NCBI GenBank assembly: GCA_040766135.1 | Contig: JAXGRA010000004.1 | Coordinates: forward strand, 1 to 64,000 | Direction: 5' to 3' | Source of the DNA: JAGVSV01 sp040766135 | GTDB lineage: Bacteria; Bacillota; Clostridia; Christensenellales; Aristaeellaceae | DNA: 64,000 bases | In this document: piece by piece, positions 34,302-43,413 of the stretch | How positions within the stretch are numbered: the first letter of the stretch is position 1 | How the letters are laid out: each line of letters opens with the position of its first letter | The notes under the pieces: model-generated | Database searches by the model: none | Seen by the model: only the letters and a program-made list of their open reading frames with translations | Told to the model about the DNA's origin: nothing | Position numbers and translations under genes: made by a program

Positions 34302-35449
34302 CAGGGTACCGCCTTGGCTGCGTCTTTGTGCGCGCGCTTTTCACGCTGGCTGGTTTCTTCACCCAATATCCGATATCCTACTGCAGCCAATGGAATAAAT
34401 ATAAACATACCTACAATGCCCAGGATGCCACCGCCCAAGGTGACCGCAACCAATATCCAGATGGATGGCATATCCACCGCGCTGGACATGATGCGCGGGT
34501 AGACCAGAGAACCTTCCAGCTGCTGCACCACAAAAAACATCAGCAAAAACCACAGTGCCTTGCCTGGCGCAACGGTAAAAATAAGCAGGGTGCCAATAGC
34601 GCCAGAAATATATGGACCAAAGATGGGAATAAACGCCATGACAAACACAATCAATGACACCAGCGTGGCGTACGGCATGCCAAATATCATCATGGCAATC
34701 CAGGTGGACAACGAGGATAGCACAGCCTGTACAATCTGCCCGCCGATAAACTTGGAAAATGCGGATACCAGCATGTCCAGCACGCGGCGTACCTGGAAAC
34801 TGTGGCGAGGGCCCATGTAGGCATCCACCACGCGAAGCAGCTGATGCTTGATGCGTTCCTTGGAAAACAACAGGTAAATGGCAAACACTAGGCCCACCAG
34901 CACATTGACCAGCAACTGAGCAGCAGACAACACCACGTTGGACGAATAACTAATGCCGCCGATCAGAAAATTATAGCCCGCTTGGAACTGTTGCCGTATG
35001 GTAGATTCATCTGTAGCTGTCATGCCGAAAAACTGCCGCAGATTGGCACTTTGTTCCGTCAGCCAGGCTTCCAGCTGATCAATCAGACTGGGCAGCGCCG
35101 ATATCAGCGCCTCCACAGCAGCTACTACCTGCGGGATAATAACAAGCATCAGCACCGTAATAACGGCCAACACAATCAGCACCGACAGTGAAAGGCAAAT
35201 CGAACGGCGAAGCTTGTGAAAATGCTGTATATTACCAAGGAAAGGCATATGATTTTCCAGAAATCGCAGCGGCAAGTTAATCAGCAAAGCCATCAACGTG
35301 CCTACTACAAATGGTGAAAGGATGGCTAATAATTTTTTAAGCAGGTCAATAACAGCATCCACCCGGTACAGCATAAATGCAAGCAAAAGAAACCCTATGA
35401 AAAAGCGGGTTCTTTGGTACCAGGTAGATTGATCCGTCAAACTTTTCAC
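34301..35449 (-). CDS. AI-2E family transporter
   Basis: A 382-residue membrane protein of the AI-2E/PerM/YhhQ-like family with about eight helices. Helix 1 starts near FFIGFLLLAFMLYRV and a C-terminal block runs GPYISGAIGTLLIF to VYPRIMSSAVDMPS. Members export autoinducer-2 or act as Na/H antiporters. The start is either GTG at 35449 (ribosome site too close) or TTG at 35440 (AAGGAAGG eight bases away); the difference is three residues. It opens the operon that runs down to 30070. Confidence 0.87.
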   Translation of the reverse strand: MKSLTDQSTWYQRTRFFIGFLLLAFMLYRVDAVIDLLKKLLAILSPFVVGTLMALLINLPLRFLENHMPFLGNIQHFHKLRRSICLSLSVLIVLAVITVLMLVIIPQVVAAVEALISALPSLIDQLEAWLTEQSANLRQFFGMTATDESTIRQQFQAGYNFLIGGISYSSNVVLSAAQLLVNVLVGLVFAIYLLFSKERIKHQLLRVVDAYMGPRHSFQVRRVLDMLVSAFSKFIGGQIVQAVLSSLSTWIAMMIFGMPYATLVSLIVFVMAFIPIFGPYISGAIGTLLIFTVAPGKALWFLLMFFVVQQLEGSLVYPRIMSSAVDMPSIWILVAVTLGGGILGIVGMFIFIPLAAVGYRILGEETSQREKRAHKDAAKAVP

Positions 35450-35470
35450 CTTCCTTTTTATGACGATGAC

Positions 35471-35499
35471 AGTATAGCAAACAGCCCTTTATCATTCAA
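35471..35499 (-). promoter_or_regulatory. Promoter of the AI-2E/ABC/M55 operon
   Basis: Minus strand: TTGAAT (35494-35499), 17 bases, TATACT (35471-35476). Confidence 0.6.
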
Positions 35500-35522
35500 G
35501 GCAACAAAGCTTGTAAAAGCCG

Positions 35523-35550
35523 TTGACATCTATATGAAAAGTGTTATACT
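35523..35550 (+). promoter_or_regulatory. clpB promoter
   Basis: TTGACA (35523-35528), 16 bases, TATACT (35545-35550). Confidence 0.9.
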
Positions 35551-35556
35551 GATAAT

Positions 35557-35573
35557 GGTCAAAGATAGTCAGT
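35557..35573 (+). promoter_or_regulatory. CtsR operator at the clpB start site
   Basis: GGTCAAAGATAGTCAGT matches the CtsR heptad repeat (A/G-GTCAAA-NAN-A/G-GTCAAA) except for the last two bases. It overlies the expected transcription start, so CtsR would block initiation until heat shock. Confidence 0.85.
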
Positions 35574-35599
35574 CTTTGCCTTAAGAAAGGAGAGAACCC

Positions 35600-38197
35600 A
35601 TGAACGGGAATCAGTATACACAAAAAAGTATGGAAGCCATTGAACGCGCCCAAGCCATTGCCGCCGAATATGCCAATCAAACGCTGGAACAGGCACATCT
35701 GCTGCGTGCGCTGTTGGAGGCGCGCGAAGGGCTCATCCCCCAGCTGCTGGTGCGGATGGGGACAGATATTGAAGGCCTGAGTGCTTCGTCGCTGACCGAA
35801 GTGGAAAAGCTACCGCGCATCAAAGGACTGTCACGCGAGCAGGGCAAAACTTATGTATCACAGGATATGGATGCTGCCCTTCGGGAGGCCTCCAATGTAG
35901 CCGAGCAGATGAAGGATGAGTATATATCCGTAGAACATCTGTTTCTGGCACTGCTCAAAAAAGCCGATCGCGCGTTAAAATCACTGTTTCAGCGCTTTGG
36001 CGTGCAGGAAGCTGCTTTTTTATCCGCGCTGTCCTCTGTACGCGGTGCCACCCGCGTTACCTCGGCTAACCCGGAGGATACCTATGATGCGCTGGCCAAG
36101 TATGGCACCGACCTAACGCAGTTGGCGCGGCAGGAAAAATTAGACCCGGTTATCGGCCGCGATAGCGAAATCCGCGATGTGGTACGCATATTGAGCCGTA
36201 AAACCAAAAACAACCCTGTGCTCATTGGGGAGCCCGGCGTGGGCAAAACCGCCATTGCAGAGGGCCTGGCACAGCGCATTGTGCGCGGTGATGTGCCCGA
36301 CAGCCTGGCCAACCGTACAGTGTTTTCGTTGGATATGGGTGCGCTGGTAGCGGGGGCTAAGTTCCGAGGCGAATTTGAAGAGCGCCTGAAGGCTGTGCTG
36401 GCCGAGGTGAAACAAAGCCAGGGGCAGATCCTGCTGTTTATCGACGAACTGCACAACATCGTGGGCGCTGGCCGTGCCGAGGGCAGCATGGACGCGGGCA
36501 ACCTGCTAAAGCCTATGCTGGCACGAGGTGAACTGCACTGCATCGGCGCTACCACGCTGGACGAATACCGCAAATATATCGAAAAAGACGCTGCGTTGGA
36601 ACGCCGCTTCCAGCCCGTTATGGTAGACGAACCAACGGTGGAGGATACCATTTCCATCCTGCGCGGCCTGCGTGAACGCTATGAGGTGTTCCACGGTGTC
36701 AAAATACAGGATGGCGCGCTGATTGCAGCGGCCACGCTATCCAACCGCTATATCACTGACCGCTTCCTGCCCGACAAGGCCATCGACCTGGTGGACGAAG
36801 CATGCGCAATGATCCGTACCGAGATGGACTCCATGCCCACGGAGCTGGATCAGGTAAGCCGCCGTATCATGCAGTTGGAAATTGAGGAAGCAGCGCTTAA
36901 AAAGGAAACGGACAAACTTTCCCATGGCCGTCTGGAGGATATCCAAGAAGAACTGGCACGCCTGCGGGATGAGTACGCACAGATGAAGTCCAAATGGGAA
37001 AATGAAAAACAAGATATCGGCAAGGTACAGCGCCTGCGCGAGGAAATTGAACATATTGGCGCTGAAATCGTCAAGGCCGAACGCGAATATGATCTAAATC
37101 GCGCTGCCGAGCTGACCTACGGCACGCTACCCAAGTTAAAGCAGGAACTGGCGCAATTGGAGCAAGATGAGGCACAGTCTGGCAAAGCCACCTACCTGCG
37201 CGACCGCGTCACCGAGGAAGAAATCGCACGCATTGTGGGACGCTGGACAGGCATTCCGGTCAGCAAATTGATGGAAGGCGACCGAGAGAAACTGCTGCGT
37301 CTGCCGGAACTTTTGCACCAACGCGTGGTGGGACAGCATGAAGCCGTGCAATTGGTCAGCGATGCCATCCTGCGCTCCCGTGCGGGCATATCGGATGCCA
37401 ACCGGCCTATCGGCAGTTTCCTGTTCCTTGGCCCCACCGGCGTGGGTAAAACCGAACTGGCCAAAGCGCTGGCCGAAGCGCTGTTTGACAGCGAGCGTTC
37501 GCTGATACGCATTGATATGACCGAATACATGGAGAAATTTTCGGTCAGCCGCCTGATTGGCGCACCTCCGGGATATGTAGGCTATGAGGAGGGCGGACAG
37601 CTGACCGAAGCCGTGCGGCGCAAACCCTACTCCGTCATCCTGTTTGACGAAATGGAGAAGGCTCACCCGGATGTGTTCAACATCCTGCTGCAAATTTTGG
37701 ATGATGGACGTGTAACGGACAGCCAGGGCCGCACAGTGGACTTTACAAACGCTATTTTGATCATGACTAGCAACTTAGGCAGCGACCTGATATTGGACGG
37801 CATCAGCGAGGATGGCGAACTGTCCGAACAGGCCAAGCAAGGCGTCACCGCGCTGCTGCGCAGCCACTTCCGACCGGAATTTTTGAACCGCATTGATGAA
37901 ACGGTGTTCTTCACCCCGCTAAGCCGCGAGCAAATCCGGCGCATTATTGACCTGCAACTCGCCCGCCTGCGCGAACGCCTGAAGGAAAAGGAGCTTGATT
38001 TCACCTTAACTGAAGCAGCCATAGACCGCTTGATGGCGCAGGGCTATGATCCCATCTACGGCGCGCGCCCCATGAAGCGCTTGCTGCAAAGCAAGATTGA
38101 AACGCTGATCGCCCGCAAGTTAGTTTCAGGCGATATAGAACCTGGCACTACACTGATAGTCGATGCCAACCAAACCGACGGATTCCAAATTAACTAA
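35600..38197 (+). CDS. clpB: Chaperone ClpB
   Basis: ClpB is the hexameric AAA+ disaggregase that rescues aggregated proteins with DnaK. It is 865 residues, standard. Order: N-domain (1-145), AAA1 with GEPGVGKTAIAEG and LLFIDELHNIVGAG, the coiled-coil M-domain (about 400-525, which separates ClpB from ClpA/ClpC), AAA2 with GPTGVGKTELAKAL and ILFDEMEKAHPDVFN, and the C-domain. AAAGGAGAG precedes the ATG. Regulation by CtsR is indicated by the operator. Confidence 0.97.
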   Translation: MNGNQYTQKSMEAIERAQAIAAEYANQTLEQAHLLRALLEAREGLIPQLLVRMGTDIEGLSASSLTEVEKLPRIKGLSREQGKTYVSQDMDAALREASNVAEQMKDEYISVEHLFLALLKKADRALKSLFQRFGVQEAAFLSALSSVRGATRVTSANPEDTYDALAKYGTDLTQLARQEKLDPVIGRDSEIRDVVRILSRKTKNNPVLIGEPGVGKTAIAEGLAQRIVRGDVPDSLANRTVFSLDMGALVAGAKFRGEFEERLKAVLAEVKQSQGQILLFIDELHNIVGAGRAEGSMDAGNLLKPMLARGELHCIGATTLDEYRKYIEKDAALERRFQPVMVDEPTVEDTISILRGLRERYEVFHGVKIQDGALIAAATLSNRYITDRFLPDKAIDLVDEACAMIRTEMDSMPTELDQVSRRIMQLEIEEAALKKETDKLSHGRLEDIQEELARLRDEYAQMKSKWENEKQDIGKVQRLREEIEHIGAEIVKAEREYDLNRAAELTYGTLPKLKQELAQLEQDEAQSGKATYLRDRVTEEEIARIVGRWTGIPVSKLMEGDREKLLRLPELLHQRVVGQHEAVQLVSDAILRSRAGISDANRPIGSFLFLGPTGVGKTELAKALAEALFDSERSLIRIDMTEYMEKFSVSRLIGAPPGYVGYEEGGQLTEAVRRKPYSVILFDEMEKAHPDVFNILLQILDDGRVTDSQGRTVDFTNAILIMTSNLGSDLILDGISEDGELSEQAKQGVTALLRSHFRPEFLNRIDETVFFTPLSREQIRRIIDLQLARLRERLKEKELDFTLTEAAIDRLMAQGYDPIYGARPMKRLLQSKIETLIARKLVSGDIEPGTTLIVDANQTDGFQIN

Positions 38198-38207
38198 GTT
38201 ATGCCTA

Positions 38208-38237
38208 CCTCCCGTTTCGGCGGGAGGTTTTTATTAT
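38208..38237 (+). terminator. clpB terminator
   Basis: CCTCCCG (38208-38214) pairs with CGGGAGG (38221-38227), followed by TTTTTATTAT. The U-tract is one copy of the 10-base target duplication flanking the adjacent small insertion. Confidence 0.87.
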
Positions 38238-38402
38238 CAGGGCATGTTCATGAAAACCGATGTAATGAACAAATTTGCGTGTTGTGTTCATAAATACAAG
38301 CATTGATGACAAGTATTACTGGTGAATTGAATTATAGACAAGCACTTATGATGTATCAATTGGCGTGGAATCGAACCAGTTTCTTTTCATGAACATGCCC
38401 TG
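38238..38402. mobile_element. MITE-like insertion, 165 bp
   Basis: The ends are perfect 19-base inverted repeats (38238-38256, reading CAGGGCATGTTCATGAAAA, and its complement at 38384-38402). The element is flanked by a perfect 10-base direct repeat, TTTTTATTAT (38228-38237 and 38403-38412), the mark of a transposition event. The interior is A+T-rich and has no credible gene. CAGGG ends and 8-10 base duplications recall the ISAs1 family from memory, so a transposase supplied in trans is likely. Near the right end the minus strand contains GGTTCGATTCC, which looks like a tRNA T-loop but lacks a full stem. Confidence 0.88.
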
Positions 38403-38420
38403 TTTTTATTATATTGGCCG

Positions 38421-38450
38421 TTGAAAATTTACACTTTTATATGTTATACT
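38421..38450 (+). promoter_or_regulatory. pgsA promoter
   Basis: TTGAAA (38421-38426), 18 bases, TATACT (38445-38450). It lies just outside the MITE-like element. Confidence 0.6.
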
Positions 38451-38476
38451 TCTTGTTACATTGAAAGGAGAAACGC

Positions 38477-39046
38477 ATGGGAAAAAAGTGGCGGGATAAT
38501 CTGAACGTACCTAATGCGCTCACGATGCTCCGCTTGTTGCTCATTCCTGTGTTTTGTGTGCTGATGCTGCGCGACTATAATATGCCAGCATTGGCTGTAT
38601 TTATATTGGCAAGTGTAACGGATGTACTAGACGGTTACATCGCACGTAAATACAACCTGATTACCGACTTTGGCAAGCTGGCAGACCCAGTGGCCGATAA
38701 GTTAATGGTGCTCAGTCTGATGATCCTACTGGCTTATCAGGGCGCAGCACCATGTGCGGCCGTCATTATTCTGTTGGCGAAGGAATTGGTCCTGATGCTG
38801 GGTAGTCTGTTTGTGTTGCGCAATAGAAAAGTGGTCGTTTTTGCGCAGCCCATTGGCAAAATCGCGCAGTTTGTTTCGGTAGTAGGTTTGGGACTGTGCT
38901 TTTTTCACCGTAGTTTCGTGCCCCCTGTATGGCCCTGGCATCTGATCGTGTTGTGGCTGGGTGTGGGATTGGCTATGGTTGCACTAGTATTTTACGCTAA
39001 GGCATTTTTTGATATACTTAAGGATAATACCCGTCAGGGCACATGA
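38477..39046 (+). CDS. pgsA: CDP-diacylglycerol-glycerol-3-phosphate 3-phosphatidyltransferase
   Basis: PgsA makes phosphatidylglycerol phosphate, the committed step to PG and cardiolipin, in the membrane. The 189-residue protein has the CDP-alcohol phosphotransferase motif complete: DGYIAR-x8-G-x3-D-x3-D (DVLDGYIARKYNLITDFGKL then ADPVADK). About five membrane helices. AAAGGAGAA precedes the ATG. guaB begins 14 bases after its stop, so the two may be co-transcribed. Confidence 0.92.
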   Translation: MGKKWRDNLNVPNALTMLRLLLIPVFCVLMLRDYNMPALAVFILASVTDVLDGYIARKYNLITDFGKLADPVADKLMVLSLMILLAYQGAAPCAAVIILLAKELVLMLGSLFVLRNRKVVVFAQPIGKIAQFVSVVGLGLCFFHRSFVPPVWPWHLIVLWLGVGLAMVALVFYAKAFFDILKDNTRQGT

Positions 39047-39060
39047 AGGAGGAAGTATCT

Positions 39061-40527
39061 ATGCTGGGAAAGACCATCCGTGAGGGACTGACCTTTGACG
39101 ACGTGTTGTTGGTACCGCGCAAAAGCGAGGTTTTGCCCAAGGAGGTGGATCTGTCTGTCCAGCTGACCCCCAAGGTGCGTTTGAATATTCCCCTGATGAG
39201 CGCCGCGATGGATACGGTGACCGACTCGCGCATGGGCATTGCCATGGCGCGCGAAGGCGGTTTGGGTATTATCCACAAAAGCATGCGCATTGAGGATCAG
39301 GCCGCGCACGTAGACCGCGTCAAGCGCAGCGAGCACGGCGTTATCACCGATCCTTTCTACCTTTCCCCCACGCACTTGGTATCCGATGCCAAGGCATTGA
39401 TGGCGCGCTATCGCATCAGCGGTGTGCCCATCACGGATGAAAACATGCGACTGGTGGGTATCCTGACCAACCGTGACCTGCGGTTTGAAACGGATGATAC
39501 ACGCCCCATCGGCGATGTAATGACAAGCAAGAACCTGGTTACCGCGCCGGAAGGCACCGGCCTGGAGGAAGCTAAAAAGATACTGGCTGCTCATCGCATT
39601 GAAAAGTTGCCCATCGTAAACTCAGAATTTCAGTTGCGTGGGTTGATTACCATCAAGGATATCGAGAAAAACATCAAGTACCCCAACAGCTCTAAAGATC
39701 AAAACGGCCGCTTGTTGTGCGCTGCAGCGGTGGGTATCTCTCAGGATATGCTGCCGCGCATTGAAGCACTGGTTGCCGCCAAGGTAGACGTAATCAGCAT
39801 TGATACCGCGCATGGTCATAGCCGCGGCGTGCTGAAAGCGGTAGAAGTCATTCGGAATCAGTTCCCAGATCTCACGTTATTTGCTGGCAACGTAGCCACA
39901 GCCTCCGCCACCAGAGATTTAATCCTGGCGGGCGCAGACTGCATCAAGGTGGGCATTGGTCCTGGCTCCATCTGCACAACGCGCGTGGTAGCTGGCGTGG
40001 GTGTACCGCAGATGACAGCCATCAGTGACTGTGCCGAAGAGGCCGAAAAACACGGCATCCGAATCATCGCAGACGGCGGCGTAAAGTATTCCGGCGATAT
40101 CGCAAAGGCGCTGGCAGCGGGTGCATCTGCTGTGATGCTGGGCAGCCTGCTGGCCGGCACTGAGGAAAGCCCTGGAGCCACCGAAATTTATCAGGGACGC
40201 TCCTTCAAAGTATACCGGGGTATGGGTTCCGTGGGTGCCATGGCGCAAGCGCATGGCAGCAGCGACCGGTACTTCCAGGAGGATGCCAAAAAGCTGGTGC
40301 CCGAAGGCGTGGAAGGCCGCGTTCCGTTTAAAGGCCCGTTGGCTGATACCGTGTTTCAACTGATGGGCGGTTTGCGATCCAGCATGGGATATTGCGGAAC
40401 ACCCACCATTGATGCACTGCGCAGTGAAGCAGAGTTTGTTCGTATCACCGGCGCAGGTTTGATCGAAAGCCACCCGCATGATATCTTTATCACCAAGGAA
40501 AGCCCCAACTATTCGCGCATGGATTGA
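39061..40527 (+). CDS. guaB: Inosine-5'-monophosphate dehydrogenase
   Basis: GuaB oxidises IMP to XMP with NAD, the first step to GMP. With the start at ATG 39061 (AAGGAGG upstream, an ATG 18 bases earlier being less suited) it has 488 residues. Two CBS domains (about 95-205) interrupt the TIM barrel. The catalytic Cys is in GIGPGSICTT, the flap begins near YRGMGSVGAM, and the C-terminal loop binds K+. The gene ends at a strong palindromic terminator. Confidence 0.97.
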   Translation: MLGKTIREGLTFDDVLLVPRKSEVLPKEVDLSVQLTPKVRLNIPLMSAAMDTVTDSRMGIAMAREGGLGIIHKSMRIEDQAAHVDRVKRSEHGVITDPFYLSPTHLVSDAKALMARYRISGVPITDENMRLVGILTNRDLRFETDDTRPIGDVMTSKNLVTAPEGTGLEEAKKILAAHRIEKLPIVNSEFQLRGLITIKDIEKNIKYPNSSKDQNGRLLCAAAVGISQDMLPRIEALVAAKVDVISIDTAHGHSRGVLKAVEVIRNQFPDLTLFAGNVATASATRDLILAGADCIKVGIGPGSICTTRVVAGVGVPQMTAISDCAEEAEKHGIRIIADGGVKYSGDIAKALAAGASAVMLGSLLAGTEESPGATEIYQGRSFKVYRGMGSVGAMAQAHGSSDRYFQEDAKKLVPEGVEGRVPFKGPLADTVFQLMGGLRSSMGYCGTPTIDALRSEAEFVRITGAGLIESHPHDIFITKESPNYSRMD

Positions 40528-40545
40528 TCGTTATTTCTGTATTGC

Positions 40546-40578
40546 AATCAGCGCCCGGGCAAGGCCCGGGCGCTGATT
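40546..40578. terminator. Palindromic terminator between guaB and potD
   Basis: A perfect 15-base stem (40546-40560 with 40564-40578, loop AAG) separates two convergent units. It lacks a long U-tract but is very stable and probably serves both directions. Confidence 0.75.
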
Positions 40579-40596
40579 CTTGATCCCAATAACAAG

Positions 40597-41640
40597 TTAT
40601 TTCGCGTTCTTCACTTCGGACCAGCGGTTGTTGTACAGGGTAAGGAAAGGCTCCTCAATGTCCTCATAGAACTCGCACTGGTCAATGACCTCCTGCGGCG
40701 GGTTCAGGTTGGGGTTGCTGGTGTATTCCTCGCCCATCAGCTCAATAGCGGACTTGTTGGTGGAGGAGTAGCGGATGTATTCGCAGTTGCGCTGTGCGAT
40801 GTCCGGACGCAGCATGAAGTTAATAAATGCATGGGCATTGTCCATGTTGGGCGCGCCTTTGGGGATGACCATGGCATCTACAAATATATTGCTGCCTTCC
40901 TTGGGTACAGCGTAGGCCAGGTTTTCATTCAGGTCAATGGCGTACTGCGCATCGCCGGAATACTGCACCGCCATGGCAGCTTCGCCAGCCACCATTTTAT
41001 CTTTCATTTCATCGCCCTGATAGGCTTTCACGATGCCATCAACCTTCTGCTGGATTAACAGCTGCGTGGCTTCCTGAATTTCTTTGGCATCACGGCTGTT
41101 GGCGGAGTAACCTAAGTAGATTAGCGCAATCCCCATGGAGTCGCGGATGGAATCCCACATCAGCACATCCTTTTGATACTTCTTGTCAAACAGGATGGCC
41201 CAGGAGTCTACTTCTTCAGTTATCATGGTGGTGTTATACAAAATGCCCAGCGTACCCCACATATATGGCACCGAGTGCGCGCCCTGCGGGTCATACGGCA
41301 GATCCCTTACCCAGTCCAGCAGGTTTTCGGCATTGGGCAGCTTGCTATAGTCCAGTTCTGCCAGCAGGTCTTCTTTAATCAAGCGCTCAATAGCATAGTC
41401 AGACGGGAATACCACGTCAAAGGTATTGGGGCTGGTGCGCACCTCTACCAGCATATCTTCATTCTGCGTAAAATTGACATACTTTACCTGGATGCCGGTT
41501 TCCTGCTCAAACAGATCCTGCACATCGGGGTCAATATAATCCTCCCAGTTGTACACGACCACCGTGCCTTCGGCCGCGGCCAGAGGTAGCACCGCTGCGC
41601 TCATCAGCACAGCTAATAGGATAGCTAACATTTTTTTCAT
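40597..41640 (-). CDS. potD: Spermidine/putrescine-binding protein PotD-like
   Basis: The extracellular polyamine-binding subunit of an ABC importer, 347 residues. A signal peptide (1-23) is followed by VVVYNWEDYIDPDV, typical of PotD. No Cys lies at the cleavage site, so no lipobox is visible, which is unusual for a monoderm binding protein; it may stay attached by its signal helix. AAGGAGG precedes the ATG. It is last in the potABCD-type operon. Confidence 0.92.
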   Translation of the reverse strand: MKKMLAILLAVLMSAAVLPLAAAEGTVVVYNWEDYIDPDVQDLFEQETGIQVKYVNFTQNEDMLVEVRTSPNTFDVVFPSDYAIERLIKEDLLAELDYSKLPNAENLLDWVRDLPYDPQGAHSVPYMWGTLGILYNTTMITEEVDSWAILFDKKYQKDVLMWDSIRDSMGIALIYLGYSANSRDAKEIQEATQLLIQQKVDGIVKAYQGDEMKDKMVAGEAAMAVQYSGDAQYAIDLNENLAYAVPKEGSNIFVDAMVIPKGAPNMDNAHAFINFMLRPDIAQRNCEYIRYSSTNKSAIELMGEEYTSNPNLNPPQEVIDQCEFYEDIEEPFLTLYNNRWSEVKNAK

Positions 41641-41653
41641 TCAAGGTACCTCC

Positions 41654-42424
41654 TTATGTTGATGATTGGCTGCTGCGGCGGTTGACCAACAGCAGCAATA
41701 ATAGCAAAGCGACGAACATCATCGCGCTTAGCGCATTCATGGTGGGCTTGATGCCCCGGCGTGCTTCGGAATAAATCAGTGTAGACAAGTTTTGTACCAA
41801 CGGGCTGGTGGTGAAGTAACTGATGGTAAAATCGTCCAGCGACAGCGTAAACGCCAGCAGCGCGCCTGTGATAACGCCAGGCATCACATTGGGGATAATG
41901 ACCTTACGCAGCGCATAGCCCGGCGTGGCCCCCAGATCAAGGGCGGCTTCATAGCTGTGTTTGTTCATCTGCTTCAGCTTGGGCAGCACCGACAGCACTA
42001 CATACGGGGTATCGAAAGTAATGTGGGCCAGCAACATGGTCCAATAGCTGCGGGTGATATTGGTAAACAAAAACAGCAGCATAAGGGAAATACCGGTTAC
42101 GATGTCGGGCATGGTCATGGGAATGTTGGTCATTGCCATCATGATGCTTAGCGGCCGCTTGTCCATGGCGTGAATACCAATGGCCGCAATGGTGCCCATA
42201 ATCGTGGAAATAATCGCTGCCAGCACCGCAATGGATAAGGTGACATACAGCGCGTTCATGATGGAGCGGTTGTTGACCAGTTCCCGATACCAGCGCAATG
42301 AAAACCCTTCCCACCGAGCGCGGCTAACGCCGGCGTTAAAGGACTGAAAAATCAGTACCGCAATGGGCAAGTACAAAAACAACAATATCAGCCCCAAATA
42401 GGTACGCTTAAGCGCTTTGTTCAT
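41654..42424 (-). CDS. potC: Polyamine ABC transporter permease PotC-like
   Basis: A 256-residue permease with six membrane helices and the EAA loop EAALDLGATPGYALRKVIIPNVMPG that docks on the ATPase. The start RTYLGLILLFLYLPIAVLIFQSFN is typical for PotC. It overlaps the potB stop by four bases. With PotB it forms the channel for spermidine or putrescine. Confidence 0.93.
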   Translation of the reverse strand: MNKALKRTYLGLILLFLYLPIAVLIFQSFNAGVSRARWEGFSLRWYRELVNNRSIMNALYVTLSIAVLAAIISTIMGTIAAIGIHAMDKRPLSIMMAMTNIPMTMPDIVTGISLMLLFLFTNITRSYWTMLLAHITFDTPYVVLSVLPKLKQMNKHSYEAALDLGATPGYALRKVIIPNVMPGVITGALLAFTLSLDDFTISYFTTSPLVQNLSTLIYSEARRGIKPTMNALSAMMFVALLLLLLLVNRRSSQSST

Positions 42425-43413
42425 ATCACGCTTCCCCCTTCCCCTTCCGGATCGACCTTGCGCAGGATGCTCATGCTGGCCAGGATTAACACCATCATGA
42501 TCAGTGACAGCGCGCTGCCGCCATTCCAGTTGTTGGCCGTCAGGAATGTGCGCTCAATCAGGTCGCCGAACATTTCGGTGTTACCACCACCCAATACGCG
42601 CGGGATAAAAAACGTAGTTACCGATGGCATGAACACCATGGTGATACCTGACACAATGCCCGGCATGCTTAGCGGAAAAGTAACGCGCCAGAATGTGCGC
42701 CATGGGTTGGCTCCCAAATCCTGCGAGGCTTCAGACAAACGTACATCCTGTTTGGCCAGCGAGTTATAAATGGGAAACACCATGAACGGCAGGAAGTTAT
42801 ATACCATGCCCAGCAGTACAGCCTGCGTATTGTACATCAGCTGTACCCGGCCAAATCCCAGCCAGGATAGCAACGTATTGATGAGCCCGTTATCCTCCAG
42901 CAGCGACATCCAAGCGATGGTGCGCAGAAGGAAGTTCATCCACATGGGGATGACAAACAGCACTACGATGGTTGCACCCATTTTGAATTCACGGTCAGCC
43001 ATGATAAGTGCGGCCGGATAGCCTATGAGCAGCGAAATCACTGTGCATAAAAAGGCCATCCACAGCGAATAAACCAGCGTATTTACGTTGACTAAACCAC
43101 GCTCAGCCATGCCAACTTCAGCCGGGTCCAGGCCCATTTTGATCAATTCCTGTTTCATTTCAAAGTTGCTGTCCCAGAAATTGGCAAAGTTGGTCAGGGT
43201 AAAGTTGCCTGCCTTATCTGTAAAAGAATAATACGCGATCAATACCAGCGGCAGCACGGTAAAAATCACCATCCACACGCCGTAGGGCCATGCGTACAGC
43301 GATCGATGCATACCGCGATAACGCTTGATGGTACGCACAAGCATCACCACGAACGCCAGCAACGCCAGCACCATCATCCATACGCCCCACAGGGGCACGC
43401 GCAGATGGGTCAT
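42421..43413 (-). CDS. potB: Polyamine ABC transporter permease PotB-like
   Basis: A 330-residue permease with an EAA loop (SEASQDLGANPWRTFWRVTFPLSMPG). It is longer than usual PotB (about 280) because of an extra N-terminal membrane helix (about 8-28) and linker before the normal VWMVIFTVLPLVLIAYYSF start. The ATG overlaps the potA stop (ATGA), showing tight coupling. Confidence 0.92.
   Translation of the reverse strand: MTHLRVPLWGVWMMVLALLAFVVMLVRTIKRYRGMHRSLYAWPYGVWMVIFTVLPLVLIAYYSFTDKAGNFTLTNFANFWDSNFEMKQELIKMGLDPAEVGMAERGLVNVNTLVYSLWMAFLCTVISLLIGYPAALIMADREFKMGATIVVLFVIPMWMNFLLRTIAWMSLLEDNGLINTLLSWLGFGRVQLMYNTQAVLLGMVYNFLPFMVFPIYNSLAKQDVRLSEASQDLGANPWRTFWRVTFPLSMPGIVSGITMVFMPSVTTFFIPRVLGGGNTEMFGDLIERTFLTANNWNGGSALSLIMMVLILASMSILRKVDPEGEGGSVI

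Noticed and set aside
38360..38384. tRNA T-arm-like GGTTCGATTCC on the minus strand inside the MITE
   Set aside because: Only three of five T-stem pairs form and no acceptor, D or anticodon arm is nearby, so it is not a tRNA gene.
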